Shown here piece after piece: positions 1-10,852 of a stretch of DNA of 64,000 nucleotides. The translations under genes were made by a program, and so were the position numbers. The notes below the pieces were generated by a model. The model ran no database searches. It worked only from the letters and a program-made list of their open reading frames with translations, and was not told where the DNA came from. The first letter of the stretch is position 1. The number at the start of each line of letters is the position of its first letter. The stretch is from Thereva unica. Its lineage: Eukaryota > Arthropoda > Insecta > Diptera > Therevidae. The stretch covers positions 190,513,112 through 190,577,111 of the forward strand of contig OX465281.1 of NCBI GenBank assembly GCA_949987705.1, written 5' to 3'.

Positions 1-112
1 CGGTATATCTCATATTGTCTAAAAATTTAGACATGAGAAAGCTGCCTGCAGGATGGGTGCCGTGTTTGGTCACAGTCGAGCAAAAACAGTGTCATGACAA
101 ATCCGTTATTCA

Positions 113-238
113 ATGACCAAAATTAATGAATTAAAGTTTGAATTACTACATCATGCATCATATTCGCCAAATTTAGCCCCCTTCGGATTATTTTCTGTTA
201 ACAGACTTGAAAAAAATGGCTCAGTGGTTAAAGATTAG
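113..238 (+). pseudogene. mariner transposase C-terminal fragment
   Basis: A short reading frame contains the run ELKFELLHHASYSPNLAPFG, which resembles the end of the mariner catalytic domain, where families read YSPDLAPSD. The two positions that normally carry the last catalytic aspartates are N and G here, so the fragment cannot be active. No upstream transposase sequence is in the window and no terminal repeats were found. Family assignment is from motif memory. Confidence 0.6.
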
Positions 239-590
239 TATTGTATAGAGCTGAAAAATAAATATTTTTTTTCCAAAATTATTGTGTATTCTTTGTTGGG
301 TCGGTTACTCCTAAATATCACAATAGAATTTAGTGGGGAGCTTGGAATCAACGCTATTGTATATAAAATATTCAGTTTATATATTGGAAATCGGCTGCTG
401 TCTTTTTCTGACATTAGTTTGAACGTATATTTTCGGTATCCGCGGGGAAGTATTTTATATCATTTTTACGATATTTTTAATTTGTTTACATTTCTAGCAT
501 ATTCATCATGAACATGCACCTCACCTGCATAATTTTTTTCCCACACTCAACTGCCGCCATACCTACTTGCTTATTTTATTGGAACAATAG
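239..590. other. no gene seen
   Basis: AT-rich sequence after the mariner remnant. The short open frames show no recognisable motif. Confidence 0.5.
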
Positions 591-737
591 TTATGCTTGT
601 AGCGAGAGAATGCAATTCCTGCGGTGACTCAAGGACCCAGGGCATGAACAAATAGCGTTGCCAACGATGAGCTTAAGGGTGTAGTTTGGCACTTTTTCGA
701 GCCACGATAAGGCGGTTTTAGGGGTTCTCAGATAAAC
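591..737 (-). pseudogene. LINE reverse-transcriptase C-terminal fragment
   Basis: On the minus strand the translation reads SWLEKVPNYTLKLI, then CS, then LSHRRN. It parallels LAWLDKVQKRALKLI, CS and LSQRRN in the larger LINE at 28515-31478. The spacing matches, so this looks like an old relative of that element, cut off on both sides. It is short and diverged, so confidence is moderate. Confidence 0.5.
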
Positions 738-782
738 GAGTTGTTTACAAGGTGAGGCTGAAAAGTGTAGTTCGAGGCACAA

Positions 783-1973
783 TTGACTGAAGGTTTAGGC
801 TTTACACATTTGGTAGAAAGGGAAATAAATAAACGAATTCCCTCAGGATGATTTTAGCGAAGGAAAGAACGGCAAAGTTAACGTTATTATACCGGAAGCA
901 CATATCTCAGCCTTAAGAAACAAATAAGTCCCATCCAACCACAGTTTTTCAGCTTAATGTATTCAAATGTGATAAAGAGACTTACCGTTTATTTTTATGT
1001 CGAAAAACTTAGAAATGAGAGGCTTTATATAATTCAGTATAAAGGAAAAATAACTATTTTTCGATCGTACAAATGAATTAATGACCATAATCATATGACC
1101 GTGATACACTACCCTACGCAGTAGAACCATAGCACACAAAACAAGCCATTTTTAAAATTGTTAACAAAGAATTCAAATCATCCAACCAATTACTTAAAAT
1201 TTTAAAATAACAAAACAATGGTAAAATCCACGCAATTACCATTTCCACGTTTATTTGTACAAAACTTTTTATTAAGGGAACTCGGAAATATAATTGAGCA
1301 ATTTTACCAATAAGAGGACATGGACTTTATAAAATAGTTTACCACCAAAATCCACAGTAGTCTCTTGCTTACCTCAGGAAACGAACCTTAGAGAACAAAA
1401 TGCATTTCCTTCCTGCTGATATAAAAGAAAATGCACACATGCATAAAGTCTTGTTGCCTTTAAGGATCTTTGGAGCTGCTATATATTCGGACCAACGGCT
1501 CAAACTAGTGATTTTTGCAATGTATATATTTTGTAGTCTTAATTTTACACCAATATGTGCAATGCAGGTAATTTTTTATGATTTCAGAAATTACAAATTC
1601 TGATCTTAAATATAGTAAGACAAAGTGTAAAAAGTGTTTGATTGAGTTATTATTTGTTTTGACAACTATAATTTCTGAAATTTCTGCCAGAATGATTTTC
1701 CGATTCGTTTGATTTTCATCCTTTTCAGTAAGAGGTATTGTAGCAGCAAAGAGTGACATTAAAGTAGCCCTAGGGCTTTATATGTATGTAAAAATATCGC
1801 TTTTCTGTAGTACCGATATACACTGCTGGTCATTTGAATAGGGACAGTCGATTCAGAATTTCTTTTACATAATTTCTTTCATTTTCGACTTTGGATCATA
1901 AAAATTAATGCGAAACGAAAGAGCATACGATTATGCATACATCCATGTGTTATACCTGCCTCCTTTGTTTTTG
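783..1973. other. no gene seen
   Basis: About 1.2 kb of AT-rich sequence. The small open frames on both strands lack recognisable motifs and I see no terminal repeats. Confidence 0.5.
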
Positions 1974-3225
1974 CAGGGCTGTTCAAATCAAATTTTGGTT
2001 CCCCTCCATATTATCTTCAACAAATCGTTATCGACAGGAAAGTTCCCTAAGATATGGAAAAAATCCTATCTTACTCCGATCCATAAAACGTTTAATAAGC
2101 ACTCGGTGGAAAACTACATTGGTATTGCCATCTTATCAACTATTTCTAAACTTTTCGAGAAACTTGTTTACGATAAGATTGCCCCTCTAATCGACCCATG
2201 TCTTAATGAACAGCAACATGGTTTCAGAAAGGAACGATCAACTATTACAAACCTTATGATTCTAACCTCCAATCTACTATGTGCTATGGAGAAGGGTCAT
2301 CAAATAGATACGGTCTATAATGACTTCAGCAAAGCCCTTGATCGTATTGACCACCATATTTTAAGTAAAAAACTACTAAAATTTGGAATATCAGGTCCTG
2401 CCCTGGAATGGATTAAATCATATCTCGACAACAGAACTCAAGTTGTCAGATTCCAAGGATTTCTGATTTCCGGGGTTCCTCAGGGTAGCCATCTAGGCCC
2501 TCTGTTATTCAATATATTTATCTCAGACCTGTCGGATACACTAGAAAATATTCCGCATCTCTTCTATGCCGACGACCTCAAAATTTATAATGTCATAAGG
2601 TCCCCGGTCGACGTTACTTTCTTTCAAACAAAGCTAAACGCGTTGCAAGACTAGTGTACTACCAATAAATTAGAACTAAACATCAGCAAATGTCATGTTA
2701 TTACCTTCTCCCGCAAAAGAATCACCCAGCTACAGGAATATTTTCTCAGCGACAAGGCAGTAGACTGTGTCGATCAAGTTGTAGATCTAGGTATTGTTGT
2801 AGAATCTAGACAATAAATTAAATTTCAACTTGCACTACGATAATATTGCTGCAAGAGCCAACAAGCTTCTGGACTTTATAAAGAGAAGAGCCCGAGAATT
2901 CAATAACGTTCGGGTCACAAAAACTCTTTTCTGTTCGCTCGTCCGCCCTATCTTGGAATATGCGTGCCCGATCTGGGACCCTATATTCCAGATAAGCAGC
3001 AGTAGGTTGGAATCAATACAGAAAAAGTGTCTCCTCTTCGCTCTGAGAAACCTACACGACCCGCGCGACTTTTTCAACTTACCGCCCTACACGGACAAAC
3101 TCAAGAAGTTAGAAATCATGCCGCTGTCACATAGGAGGAAAGTGCTTATCTCGTGCTTAACTTTGGACGTCCTAAACGATAACGTTAAGGTGAAGTTCCT
3201 GTCCGATAGAATCAAGTTCATCTAA
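1974..3225 (+). pseudogene. 5'-truncated LINE reverse transcriptase (Jockey/CR1-like group)
   Basis: The translation shows the core of a non-LTR reverse transcriptase. A thumb-proximal stretch (GKFPKIWKKSYLTPIHK) is followed by EQQHGFRKERST, the motif A-like VYNDFSKALDRIDH, SGVPQGSHLGPLLF and the catalytic box YADD. The first frame ends at a stop near 2652. Homology continues (NKLELNISKCHVITFSRK) through frame changes into a second open stretch from 2830 (RANKLLDFIKRRA, CSLVRPILEYACPIWDP). The endonuclease domain is absent, as expected of 5'-truncated LINE insertions. The catalytic aspartates survive, but the stop and frame changes make it a pseudogene. This is a different family from the LINE at 28515-31478. 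Confidence 0.85.
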
Positions 3226-3409
3226 CATCACGAAATATTAAAAAAAATCCACTATTAAATGCGGAACGCAAATTGAAACGCTTACAATTTGATCGTGAGC
3301 ATATGGCATCACGTCATTTTCTTCGTCGAAAAACTGGATGGCCCTCACGGCTACGACCGGTATGTAGTATTAGGTAAGACACGATTTTAAAATGCCCCTT
3401 TTGAGGGCT

Positions 3410-4185
3410 CTTTTGGTGTCTCTTTTCTCTTTTGAGCCAGTACAATGTCATATTTCAAATGAGGCGACGTGCTATTGCAATGCCAAAATGACAAAAGCAA
3501 GGAAATGAAAGAAACAACCAACGAAGAGCTTTTTTACAAGATTAATTATAATATGCATTAAACGACCTACATCGTCCACTACTCTCATATCACTTGACTG
3601 CAAAAGGCTTTGTACAAAAAACATAGCCGACTTGCATCAAGTAATTGAAAACAATTAATTAATTAATTTGACTCTTGAATTCCCTGAATTTAAAAAAGCT
3701 AATAATAAAGTTACGTAATAGAAACTCTCTCTTTCTACTGAAAAATAAATAAATATAGAATAACCCCACAGGGTTCTAAATTAGTTTTATGCAATAAAGA
3801 TAGCTACGATAATAAAAAATGAAAGTTACATGAGTGAAATTATAATAATAACAAAAAGCTAAGAGAACATTAAAAAATATTTAACATAGGGAAGAATTGT
3901 TTTAATTAATCAAGTTCAAATTGTTACATAATATAAGAAATCTTTGCCTCCACAATTTATACATATTTATGGATATTTTGCAATCCTACTTCGCCTCATT
4001 TCAAGTTTGATATTTCACTGCCGCAAAAGAAGTAATAAATGCTCTCCAATTCATGTTTACAATCTCACCTCCCCGCAGTACAAACAAATTGGATATTTTA
4101 CTGCCGCAAAAAACGTAAGAAATGTATCTTCACTAGGTAATTTACAATAACACCTTCCTTTATTTATCTCGATACACCCTCAACT
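3410..4185. other. AT-rich spacer, no gene seen
   Basis: Very AT-rich. It contains a diverged direct repeat, annotated separately at 4005-4124, and no recognisable coding sequence. Confidence 0.5.
4005..4124. repeat. diverged direct repeat, period about 84 bp
   Basis: Two units sharing TGATATTTCACTGCCGCAAA / GGATATTTTACTGCCGCAAA followed by AAGAAGTAATAAATG or similar begin about 84 bp apart. No function is apparent. Confidence 0.55.
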
Positions 4186-5106
4186 ATTTTTTTTTTTTTA
4201 TGTGGCAGTGCTAAGCTCAGGAATCACCCTTTGTACTACTAGTCCGTCATGTCATTTGTCACGTCATGGTGCAATGTCTAGCAGTAAGCTTAGTACGGGG
4301 GAGGGGTGTTGGAGGGGTTATAAAGGAAGGGGGGGGTATTGAAGAAGGTGGTGATGAACCCTGCGTTTGAACTCTTGGATGTTGTAGGAGCTCGGAAATA
4401 CTGACTGCGAGAGATTATTCCACAGCCGAGTTGTTCTATTAACAAACGAATTCATATCTTGTTGAGTGCGTGAAAGGGGGAGTTGCAGGTGGAGGGAATG
4501 AGACGAGTGGGCTAATCTGGTGTTGCGGGTATAAGAATGCCGTGGAGGCAGGAGAGCGTTTAGCTCGGAGGAACAGTCACTATGATAGTAGCGATAAAAT
4601 TTTGTCAGTGCTGCTACATTCCTACGGTGGCTGAGGGGGTCGATGGTGGAGCAAGCGGTATCGTCATCAATTAATTTAAGGGCCTTTTTTTAGACCTTAT
4701 CTAACCATGCTAAGGTGGTTATTGGAGCGCCGCCCCAAACGGGGGAGTTATATTCGAGAAGAGGCCGAATGTAAGATTTATAAATAACAGCACGGGCCGA
4801 CGGCTGGAGGAGGAACTTACACCTCTTAAGAAATCCCAAGCACTGAGATCCTTGGTTTGGGAGGGATGGGAAATTCGAATGGGAAGCTAGCGCTAATTAA
4901 GCAGTGGTCCGAATTGCCGAGAGGTGAATCAACTTCGACGGAGTATCGCTCTGGATGGGAAGTGAGAAAAAGATCAAGGAGATGGTTTCCTTGATCGGCA
5001 ACATCAGGGACTCTCGTGGGATGATCCACAATTTGATGTAAATTATTGGTGTCTGCAAAGAGCTCGACGTCCTTGCCAGAAACACTGGTGCCATTTGAGT
5101 AAGTAA
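4186..5106 (-). mobile_element. internally deleted copy of the resident LINE
   Basis: The minus strand ends in a poly(A) tract (T-run at about 4188-4200) preceded by the same 3' UTR as the large LINE (28374-31478). Reading away from the tail it matches the reverse-transcriptase C-terminus up to about 4850. It then jumps directly to endonuclease sequence (GKDVELFADTNNLHQIVDHP, then GNSDHCL) that ends near 5106. The whole RT core is missing, so this is a deletion derivative, clipped at its 5' end. A similarly deleted copy lies at 26385-27073. Confidence 0.85.
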
Positions 5107-5655
5107 CTATGTCCATGATCTGCCGAAAGAAGAAAATTTCTTAACACGAGATCACAGCAGGAAAGGTGGCGTCGCACAGTCTGACGAAAGGTATTGAAAA
5201 ACGGAAATAAATCATTTTTCACGAATACCAATGAAATGTCCTGAACTTATTTCACATACATATACCCAATGAACAAAAGTAAAGTGATAATTCCTGGTAT
5301 ATCCCTACCAGGACCGAAAAATTCCAACTGAAAGTTGTAGTTAAGGTCGCACGCAAATTCTATTTCAATCAGTTAGAAATTTGTATGCGAAGTTTCAACA
5401 AGTTCTGCAAAAAAACAAAGTGAAAGTAAATTTTTTATCATAATGAATCCAACAGTTTATGGCATGTATAGTATTATTTCATTAAAATTATTTAAATAAG
5501 ACTGATATATAACAATTTGGTGGACATGAAAAAAATCATATAAAAATTATCACTTTTAATTCAATCACATTAGTTCTTTGAAGCTTTTAAAAATATGGTA
5601 CAAATGTGGTTTTCTACACTTTTAGTACAACTAATGTATGTAGTTTATAATAACA
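5107..5655. other. no gene seen
   Basis: AT-rich sequence between a LINE fragment and a Helitron. No motif was recognised. Confidence 0.5.
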
Positions 5656-6587
5656 CTAGCATAAAACCCGCGTGCCTTGCAACGCCTTTAAATAAAAACT
5701 GTTTATTATGTGCAATGTTTTCCTTCAAACAAAAAACAAACAAAAATGTCATCTGTTATCATCCCTAAAAAGGGTTTATTATAGTGCATTTTTTTAATAA
5801 ATATGTAAACAAATTGCTGCGTATATCACCTCTGCTCAACAAATCTGGAAGTTTTGAAGCCGAGATAGTCATGTATATGTCATCAAGAGAAGTGACATTT
5901 TAGGGTTTGACGAACGTTCGTTAAGTTTGTTCGCCTATTTACGTGGGTGCAATAAATTATGAAGCAATCACAAATTAATATTAAATAAAGTGAATTTCGA
6001 GTCATTCATTTCTTCGTGATTATAGGGATGCACTGTCAAAATTTCAGCCCTATAGCTTCAGCGGTTTGGGTAAACCCCATTTCACCCCCTTAGGGGATGA
6101 ATTTCGAAAAATCGCTTTGTAGTGGATGTCCACGCCATTATAGGGATGCACTGTCAAAATTTCAGCCCTATAACTTTAGCGGTTTGGATAAACCGCATTT
6201 CACCCCTTTAGGGGATGAATTTCGAAAAATCGCTTTGTAGTGGATGTCCACGCCATTATAGGGATGCACTGTCAAAATTTCAGCCCTATAGCTTTAGCGG
6301 TTTGGATAAACCCCATTTCACCCCCGTTGTGCGTTGTCTGTCAGTCATTTACTTTTTATACAGTAGAAAAAAAGTAAAGAAAAAAAATCCCCTTACATCT
6401 TATTGAATCCCATTTCACCTTTTTTTCTCCTTAAAAAGTAGCCTATGTCCGTCTCCAAGGTATAAACTATGTCTGTAGCAGATTTCATTAAAATCGGACC
6501 AGTGGTTTAGGCGTGAAAGCGTAACAGACAGACAGATAGACAGACAGACAGACAGAGTTACTTTCGCATTTATAATATTAGTAAGGA
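5656..6587 (-). mobile_element. short non-autonomous Helitron (copy 1)
   Basis: On the minus strand the element begins TCCTTACTAATATTATAAAT after a host A. It runs through a (GTCT)n microsatellite and about 2.7 copies of a 118-bp minisatellite (about 6010-6330), and ends ...ATGCTAG before a host T. The imperfect hairpin GCGTTGCAAGGCACGC lies about a dozen bases before CTAG. A|TC...CTAG|T ends with a subterminal 3' hairpin are the classical Helitron signature. There is no coding sequence, so it would depend on a helper. Sister copies with the same ends are at 27212-35792 and 43209-47053. Confidence 0.85.
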
Positions 6588-6590
6588 TAT

Positions 6591-7523
6591 GGGTGATTGT
6601 CATGAAATGGGAGTTTTTGAGATTTGAACAAAAATTTGTGAACAAAAAAAAAGTGCTGAAAAAAAATTTTCTCATGTGTTTTCAACATTATTTTGAAGTA
6701 CTTTCTGTATATTTCCACATAAATACACACGAGGTATAGACAGTGAGAAGTTTATATCGAAAAGCCGAAATTATATGGCTTCGGAGGCGACAATTACGGT
6801 AGCGACATTTCATCGAAAAATCCGTCGCTTTCATGATCAATGAGAGCAAACAATTTTTCCGAAAATTTGCTTGCTCTACAAATGCAAACAAATATACCGA
6901 ACCGAGTTAAAAGAGATTTGCAACACATATCACAACGAAAACACACATTACGGAGGCGACAGTTTTTTTTTCTTCGATAATTTTCTTGAGGGTTGCTCTC
7001 TTGTTTATAAATTGTTCACAGTCTAAACGTCCGGCGAGGATAAACATTCATAAAGAAACTTGTGACGATTCGTTTTCACTACTTAGTGCCACTTGACAAC
7101 CAATTTGTCGTTGCGTGTGCGCTATTTTTATAGTTTTTATTAAAATTTGCAACAAACAACAGTCAGAATGTAAACACTGACATCTAACTAAGCAGGTATC
7201 CGCCCGCGTAATACATACCGGTGATCAGTTTCGGAACACTGCTGCTATCGTTTGAGACCCTAGGCGCGCGGCAATAATGCACTGTTTTTCCGTAAACGTA
7301 GTCCCGTGACGTAAAAGCGGAAAATGGACAGGTTACGGAGGCGACATTTTCGGTGGTCGAAGGGCCGCCATTTTGTTCAAGAGTGCTTGCCGCGGGAGGC
7401 GATGAAGGAGAGAATGTTTTATTACTGGATGGAGATTTTCACCCCAGAAAAAATTTGTTTGAGGCGTTGTAGCTAGAGAACAACGGCCAGCCAGCCACTA
7501 CCCCCATTTCATGACAATCACCC
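6591..7523. mobile_element. TIR DNA element inserted at the Helitron edge
   Basis: Terminal inverted repeats of about 21 bp beginning GGGTGATTGTCATGAAATGG bound 933 bp, flanked on each side by ATAT (6587-6590 and 7524-7527). Collapsing one ATAT restores ...GTAAGGATATAGTGG, so insertion happened just outside the end of Helitron copy 1. No transposase is visible. The interior repeats CGGAGGCGACA three times (6782, 6951, 7336). The superfamily is not clear from the ends. Confidence 0.75.
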
Positions 7524-7609
7524 ATATAGTGGTGCCTGCGCAAACCCGCGCAAATTACTTTTTTTAATACTTTTCAGAATGCGTCGTTAAAATCAGCGGC
7601 AAAGATTTC

Positions 7610-8810
7610 ATGGTGGCGCGACGAAATTCATCGAAAAATGAAGCTGTGGTATATTTGTTCACCAAAATTTTTACCCGAATACGTGAAGGTTTTGTTCTGG
7701 GGGATCTGTTGGACGTCCAGGACATTGTACGATTTGAATTTTTGAATTTAAACAAGAAATTCATCGGGTGTAGCAGACGTTGGGATCGTTTAGAAAAAAA
7801 ATCTGATTATTTGGCTAAGGTTTTCAGTTTCACTTTGAAACGCAATGAGGAGGAGATGGAGGATGAAGTGTTCGAAGATCAAGACAAACAGCCGGGTTCG
7901 TCGAAGCGTGGTCATCATCCAAGTGGTAAATTTAGTTCCCTCAGTGATCGACAGAAAAGGAACCGTCTGCGAACATTTAAAAAATTTGGATCGGAAGAAT
8001 TGTTATCGGCGTCAAGAAAATCACTGCATGCGGAAGGTGAACTTAGTGGTGTAGATGTGTTAGATAAGTTGAAAAACTCACCAACTAAGGGTAGCACCAT
8101 GAGTTGGACATAATATGTTTATGACCATGGTTGATGAGAAAGTCATTAACCATATTACCGGTAATAAAGGTTAGGCTAATTGCTACGTTTGCGGAGCTCA
8201 GCCAGGCCAATGAACTCTATTGTAACTGATGGCCCGAGACAAGTACCTGCAAAAGAAGATAATTACCGATACGGAATATTCACACTTCATGTCTAGATTA
8301 ACTCATTCCAGTGCCTACTTCATATTAGTTACAAAGTCGAGTGGCAGGTGTACAGGAAGAACAAGGATAATAAAGCTGCGGTCGATGATAGGAAGAAATC
8401 CATTCAGGAAGCATTTTTTAAGGACATGACATTGAAAGTGGATCAACCTTTAGCAGGATTCGGTAATACCAATGACAGTAATACGGCGAGAAAGTTCTTC
8501 TTGGAATGAGAGAAAAGTGCAAGAATTACTGGAATTAATGCTGTACGAATTTAAAATTTCCGGACGATTTTGTTGGCACAGGAAACTCGTACAAAAGATG
8601 TTCGGCGATTTCGACTGCAACACACTCGGAAAACTGGTCGCAAAGCTACGAATGAAGATTTGATTAAGCGATTGTTCCTCTCTTCAGACCCATACATCAA
8701 GTTTTTAGGTGGGGCAAAGGCAAAGAAGGAAATTCCGAAAGATGAAGACGTGTTAAATATCTTAGATTTAGATGAAGATGAGATTCTGAGAACGAAGACA
8801 ATGAAATTGA
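7610..8810 (+). pseudogene. Transib/RAG1-like transposase remnant
   Basis: An N-terminal frame (7610-8113) contains SLSDRQKRNRLRTFKKFGSE. From about 8107 the family continues in shifting frames: TMVDEKVINHITGNK, then CYVCGAQPGQMNSI with a zinc-type CxxC, then LLHISYKVEWQVYRKNK, then GFGNTNDSNTARKFF. The last part is RTKDVRRFRLQHTRK...ATNEDLIKRLFLSSDPYI. From memory this block order is that of Transib transposases. The last blocks correspond to the RAG1 region around its third catalytic acid (FRRFRKMNARQ in RAG1). The segment with the first catalytic aspartate (WGFD) is deleted, as is much of the stretch between NTARKFF and RTKDVRRFR, and several frameshifts are present. A second copy is at 11439-12281 on the minus strand. 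Confidence 0.65.
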
Positions 8811-8925
8811 TGTTGTTTTTAACCAATATTGATTGTTATTATTCTAATATAATACAATTTGTATACAGAAACACGAAATTAATTTTTTACATTATATTTG
8901 AATAAAAAAAAGTTTCTTCCACAAA

Positions 8926-9084
8926 TCGGATTTGAAGTTTTCAATTTGCATATACTCCCATACAAACTTGGTACATATAATTAATCATATTTCATTAAAA
9001 TTAATATAATCAACAAATTCTAATGATTGTATATGCAAGTCCGTCCATTAAGCTGTCTATAAATGAGAATATCCTTTTTTGGTC
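8926..9084 (+). repeat. interspersed about 160-bp repeat, copy A
   Basis: Begins TCGGATTTGAAGTTTTC and ends ATATCCTTTTTTGGTC. Nearly the same sequence is at 9943-10106 in the same orientation. No terminal repeats were found. Confidence 0.75.
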
Positions 9085-9209
9085 TTGCATCCTTTTTCGT
9101 CCTTTTTCGCAAAATGCATGAAAACTATTTTTAGTATTCTAATCCTTGGTTCTAACATTCAATATTCAATCCCTTATAGTTTTCCGTTTTGTCCCATAGC
9201 CTCGTCACA

Positions 9210-9597
9210 CTGTGCGTCGTGGTCTGGGGAGTTATTTCCTACTATGGTGCGATACCGCTAAAATTTCCAAAACACTACGACAGCCAAATGATATTAGAGA
9301 CAGCTTCTCCCAATGTCAAGTAATTTTTTGGTCCCCTGAGATGGACGTACCAACAGGACAATGCTCCTATACATACAGTACGAATCATTGAAACCTGGAT
9401 TAACGTTTGGGGTTGGTTAACCGGAAAAGTCAAGTCTGCGAAAACGCCAGCCAATTTGCAAAACAAAAAACTGCTAATTGATGTCATCAAAACTGCTTGG
9501 GACGAAATTTCTCTAAATTATCTTAAATCATTGTCTGGCAGTTCGTATGAAGTTATTTTGAAGAAAAACGGATGGACGTACGCATTATTAGAAAGTA
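9210..9597 (+). pseudogene. Tc1-like transposase remnant
   Basis: The translation contains VVVWGVISYYGA, then a stop and frame change, then YQQDNAPIHTVRIIETWI, which is the second catalytic aspartate block of Tc1-like DD34E transposases. It jumps directly to NVWGWLTGKVKS and KTAWDEISLNYLKSL. The segment that normally reads DWPAKSPDLNPIE, including the catalytic glutamate, is deleted. Inactive. The gene-length N-terminus is absent. Confidence 0.75.
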
Positions 9598-9669
9598 AAA
9601 AATACTGTTTATTATTGCTGCTGAGCAAATTAAAAAAAAAAAACATATAGTGATCCTGGACTCAGAATA

Positions 9670-10657
9670 ATGAAGACCCAACTTCTTAACGGGTCCAGAA
9701 CAGATCCAGAATACACACTTCATGCGAGTATTGTAATGAGAGGAATATATGTGCCGACTGCACTTAGGCCGGCCATTTTAAAAGAACTACATTCGACGCA
9801 TGTCTGTATGATTAAGATAAAGAGTATCGAACGTATATTATTCTACTGGCCAGGAATTGATAATGAAATCGAATGTTTAGTGTTTAGAATAAAACTTGCA
9901 TAAGCTGTGCCGAAGGAAAAAAATCCAGCAAGGCTCGCTCGCTCGGATTTGAAGTTTTCAGTTTTCATATACTCCCATACAAACTTGGTACATATAATAT
10001 AATTACTTATATTTCATTAAAGTTAATATAATCAACAAATTCTAATGATTGTATATGGAAGTCCGTCCATTAAGCTGTCTATAAATGAGAATATCCTTTT
10101 TTGGTCCTTTTTGGCAAGAACAACAAAAACCATGGCAAAGAATACATTCAGACTATGCTGAAGCTTTCAAGGATCATAGTTTCTTAATTGTTATCGATGC
10201 TAAGACAAAGCGGGCTGGAGATGTCCATGTCCGCAAGAACAAGACCATTTTTGCTCATCACTAGTACGCAAGAGATGGGACGCCAGGTATGCTTGTCACT
10301 GGCAAATGCTACCTTATTCAAGTCTCAAGAATTCTACGAATTTTATCCACAGAACGGCATTGAACAACGATTCAGCCTACCACATTATCCATCGACCTAT
10401 GGTCTTGCAGAAATTGCTGTACATACATTCAAATAAAAACTCAAAGCAATGACAGATGAACCTGGCAATCTCAAGGTTAAATTGAATGTTTTCCCGTTTA
10501 AATACCGAGTCACTCCTCTAGTTGAGTGGCTAAATTGCACCTCAATTGGCAGTTACGTACACGTCTTCACTGTATTAAACCAGCAGACGTGTGGCCTCGC
10601 CTACCTAATGTTGAAATTCCATACCAATGTCCTCGACCAGCAGATTGAATACAAGTA
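9670..10657 (+). pseudogene. Ty3/gypsy integrase remnant, interrupted
   Basis: The first part (YVPTALRPAILKELHSTHV, FYWPGIDNEIE) is the zinc-binding N-terminal region of a Ty3/gypsy integrase. After a 164-bp insertion of the repeat at 9943-10106, the protein resumes with EQQKPWQRIHSDYAEAFK, FLIVIDA and then the third block QNGIEQRFSLPHYPSTYGLA. It ends with KLKAMTDEPGN and CIKPADVWPRLPN in changing frames. The catalytic core is recognisable but broken by stops and frameshifts. No protease, RT or LTRs are nearby. Confidence 0.8.
9943..10106 (+). repeat. interspersed about 160-bp repeat, copy B, inside integrase
   Basis: Second copy of the repeat at 8926-9084. It separates integrase residues that are normally adjacent (SKARS... 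and EQQKPWQRIH), which shows that this copy inserted into the already resident retroelement. Confidence 0.75.
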
Positions 10658-10852
10658 ACTGAACTCATAAGTTATATTACTCTTTTCAAAATTATTCATA
10701 CTTTATTCTTTTCATTTATTGCTTACATCAAATGTTAGAATCTCATACTTTCTTTATATCATTACAAATAAAATAGTTCTAGAATTTATACCTCTTTAGG
10801 GATGGAGAGTGTGATATAATTGTTCAATACGAAACACTGTATAGTAATATTA

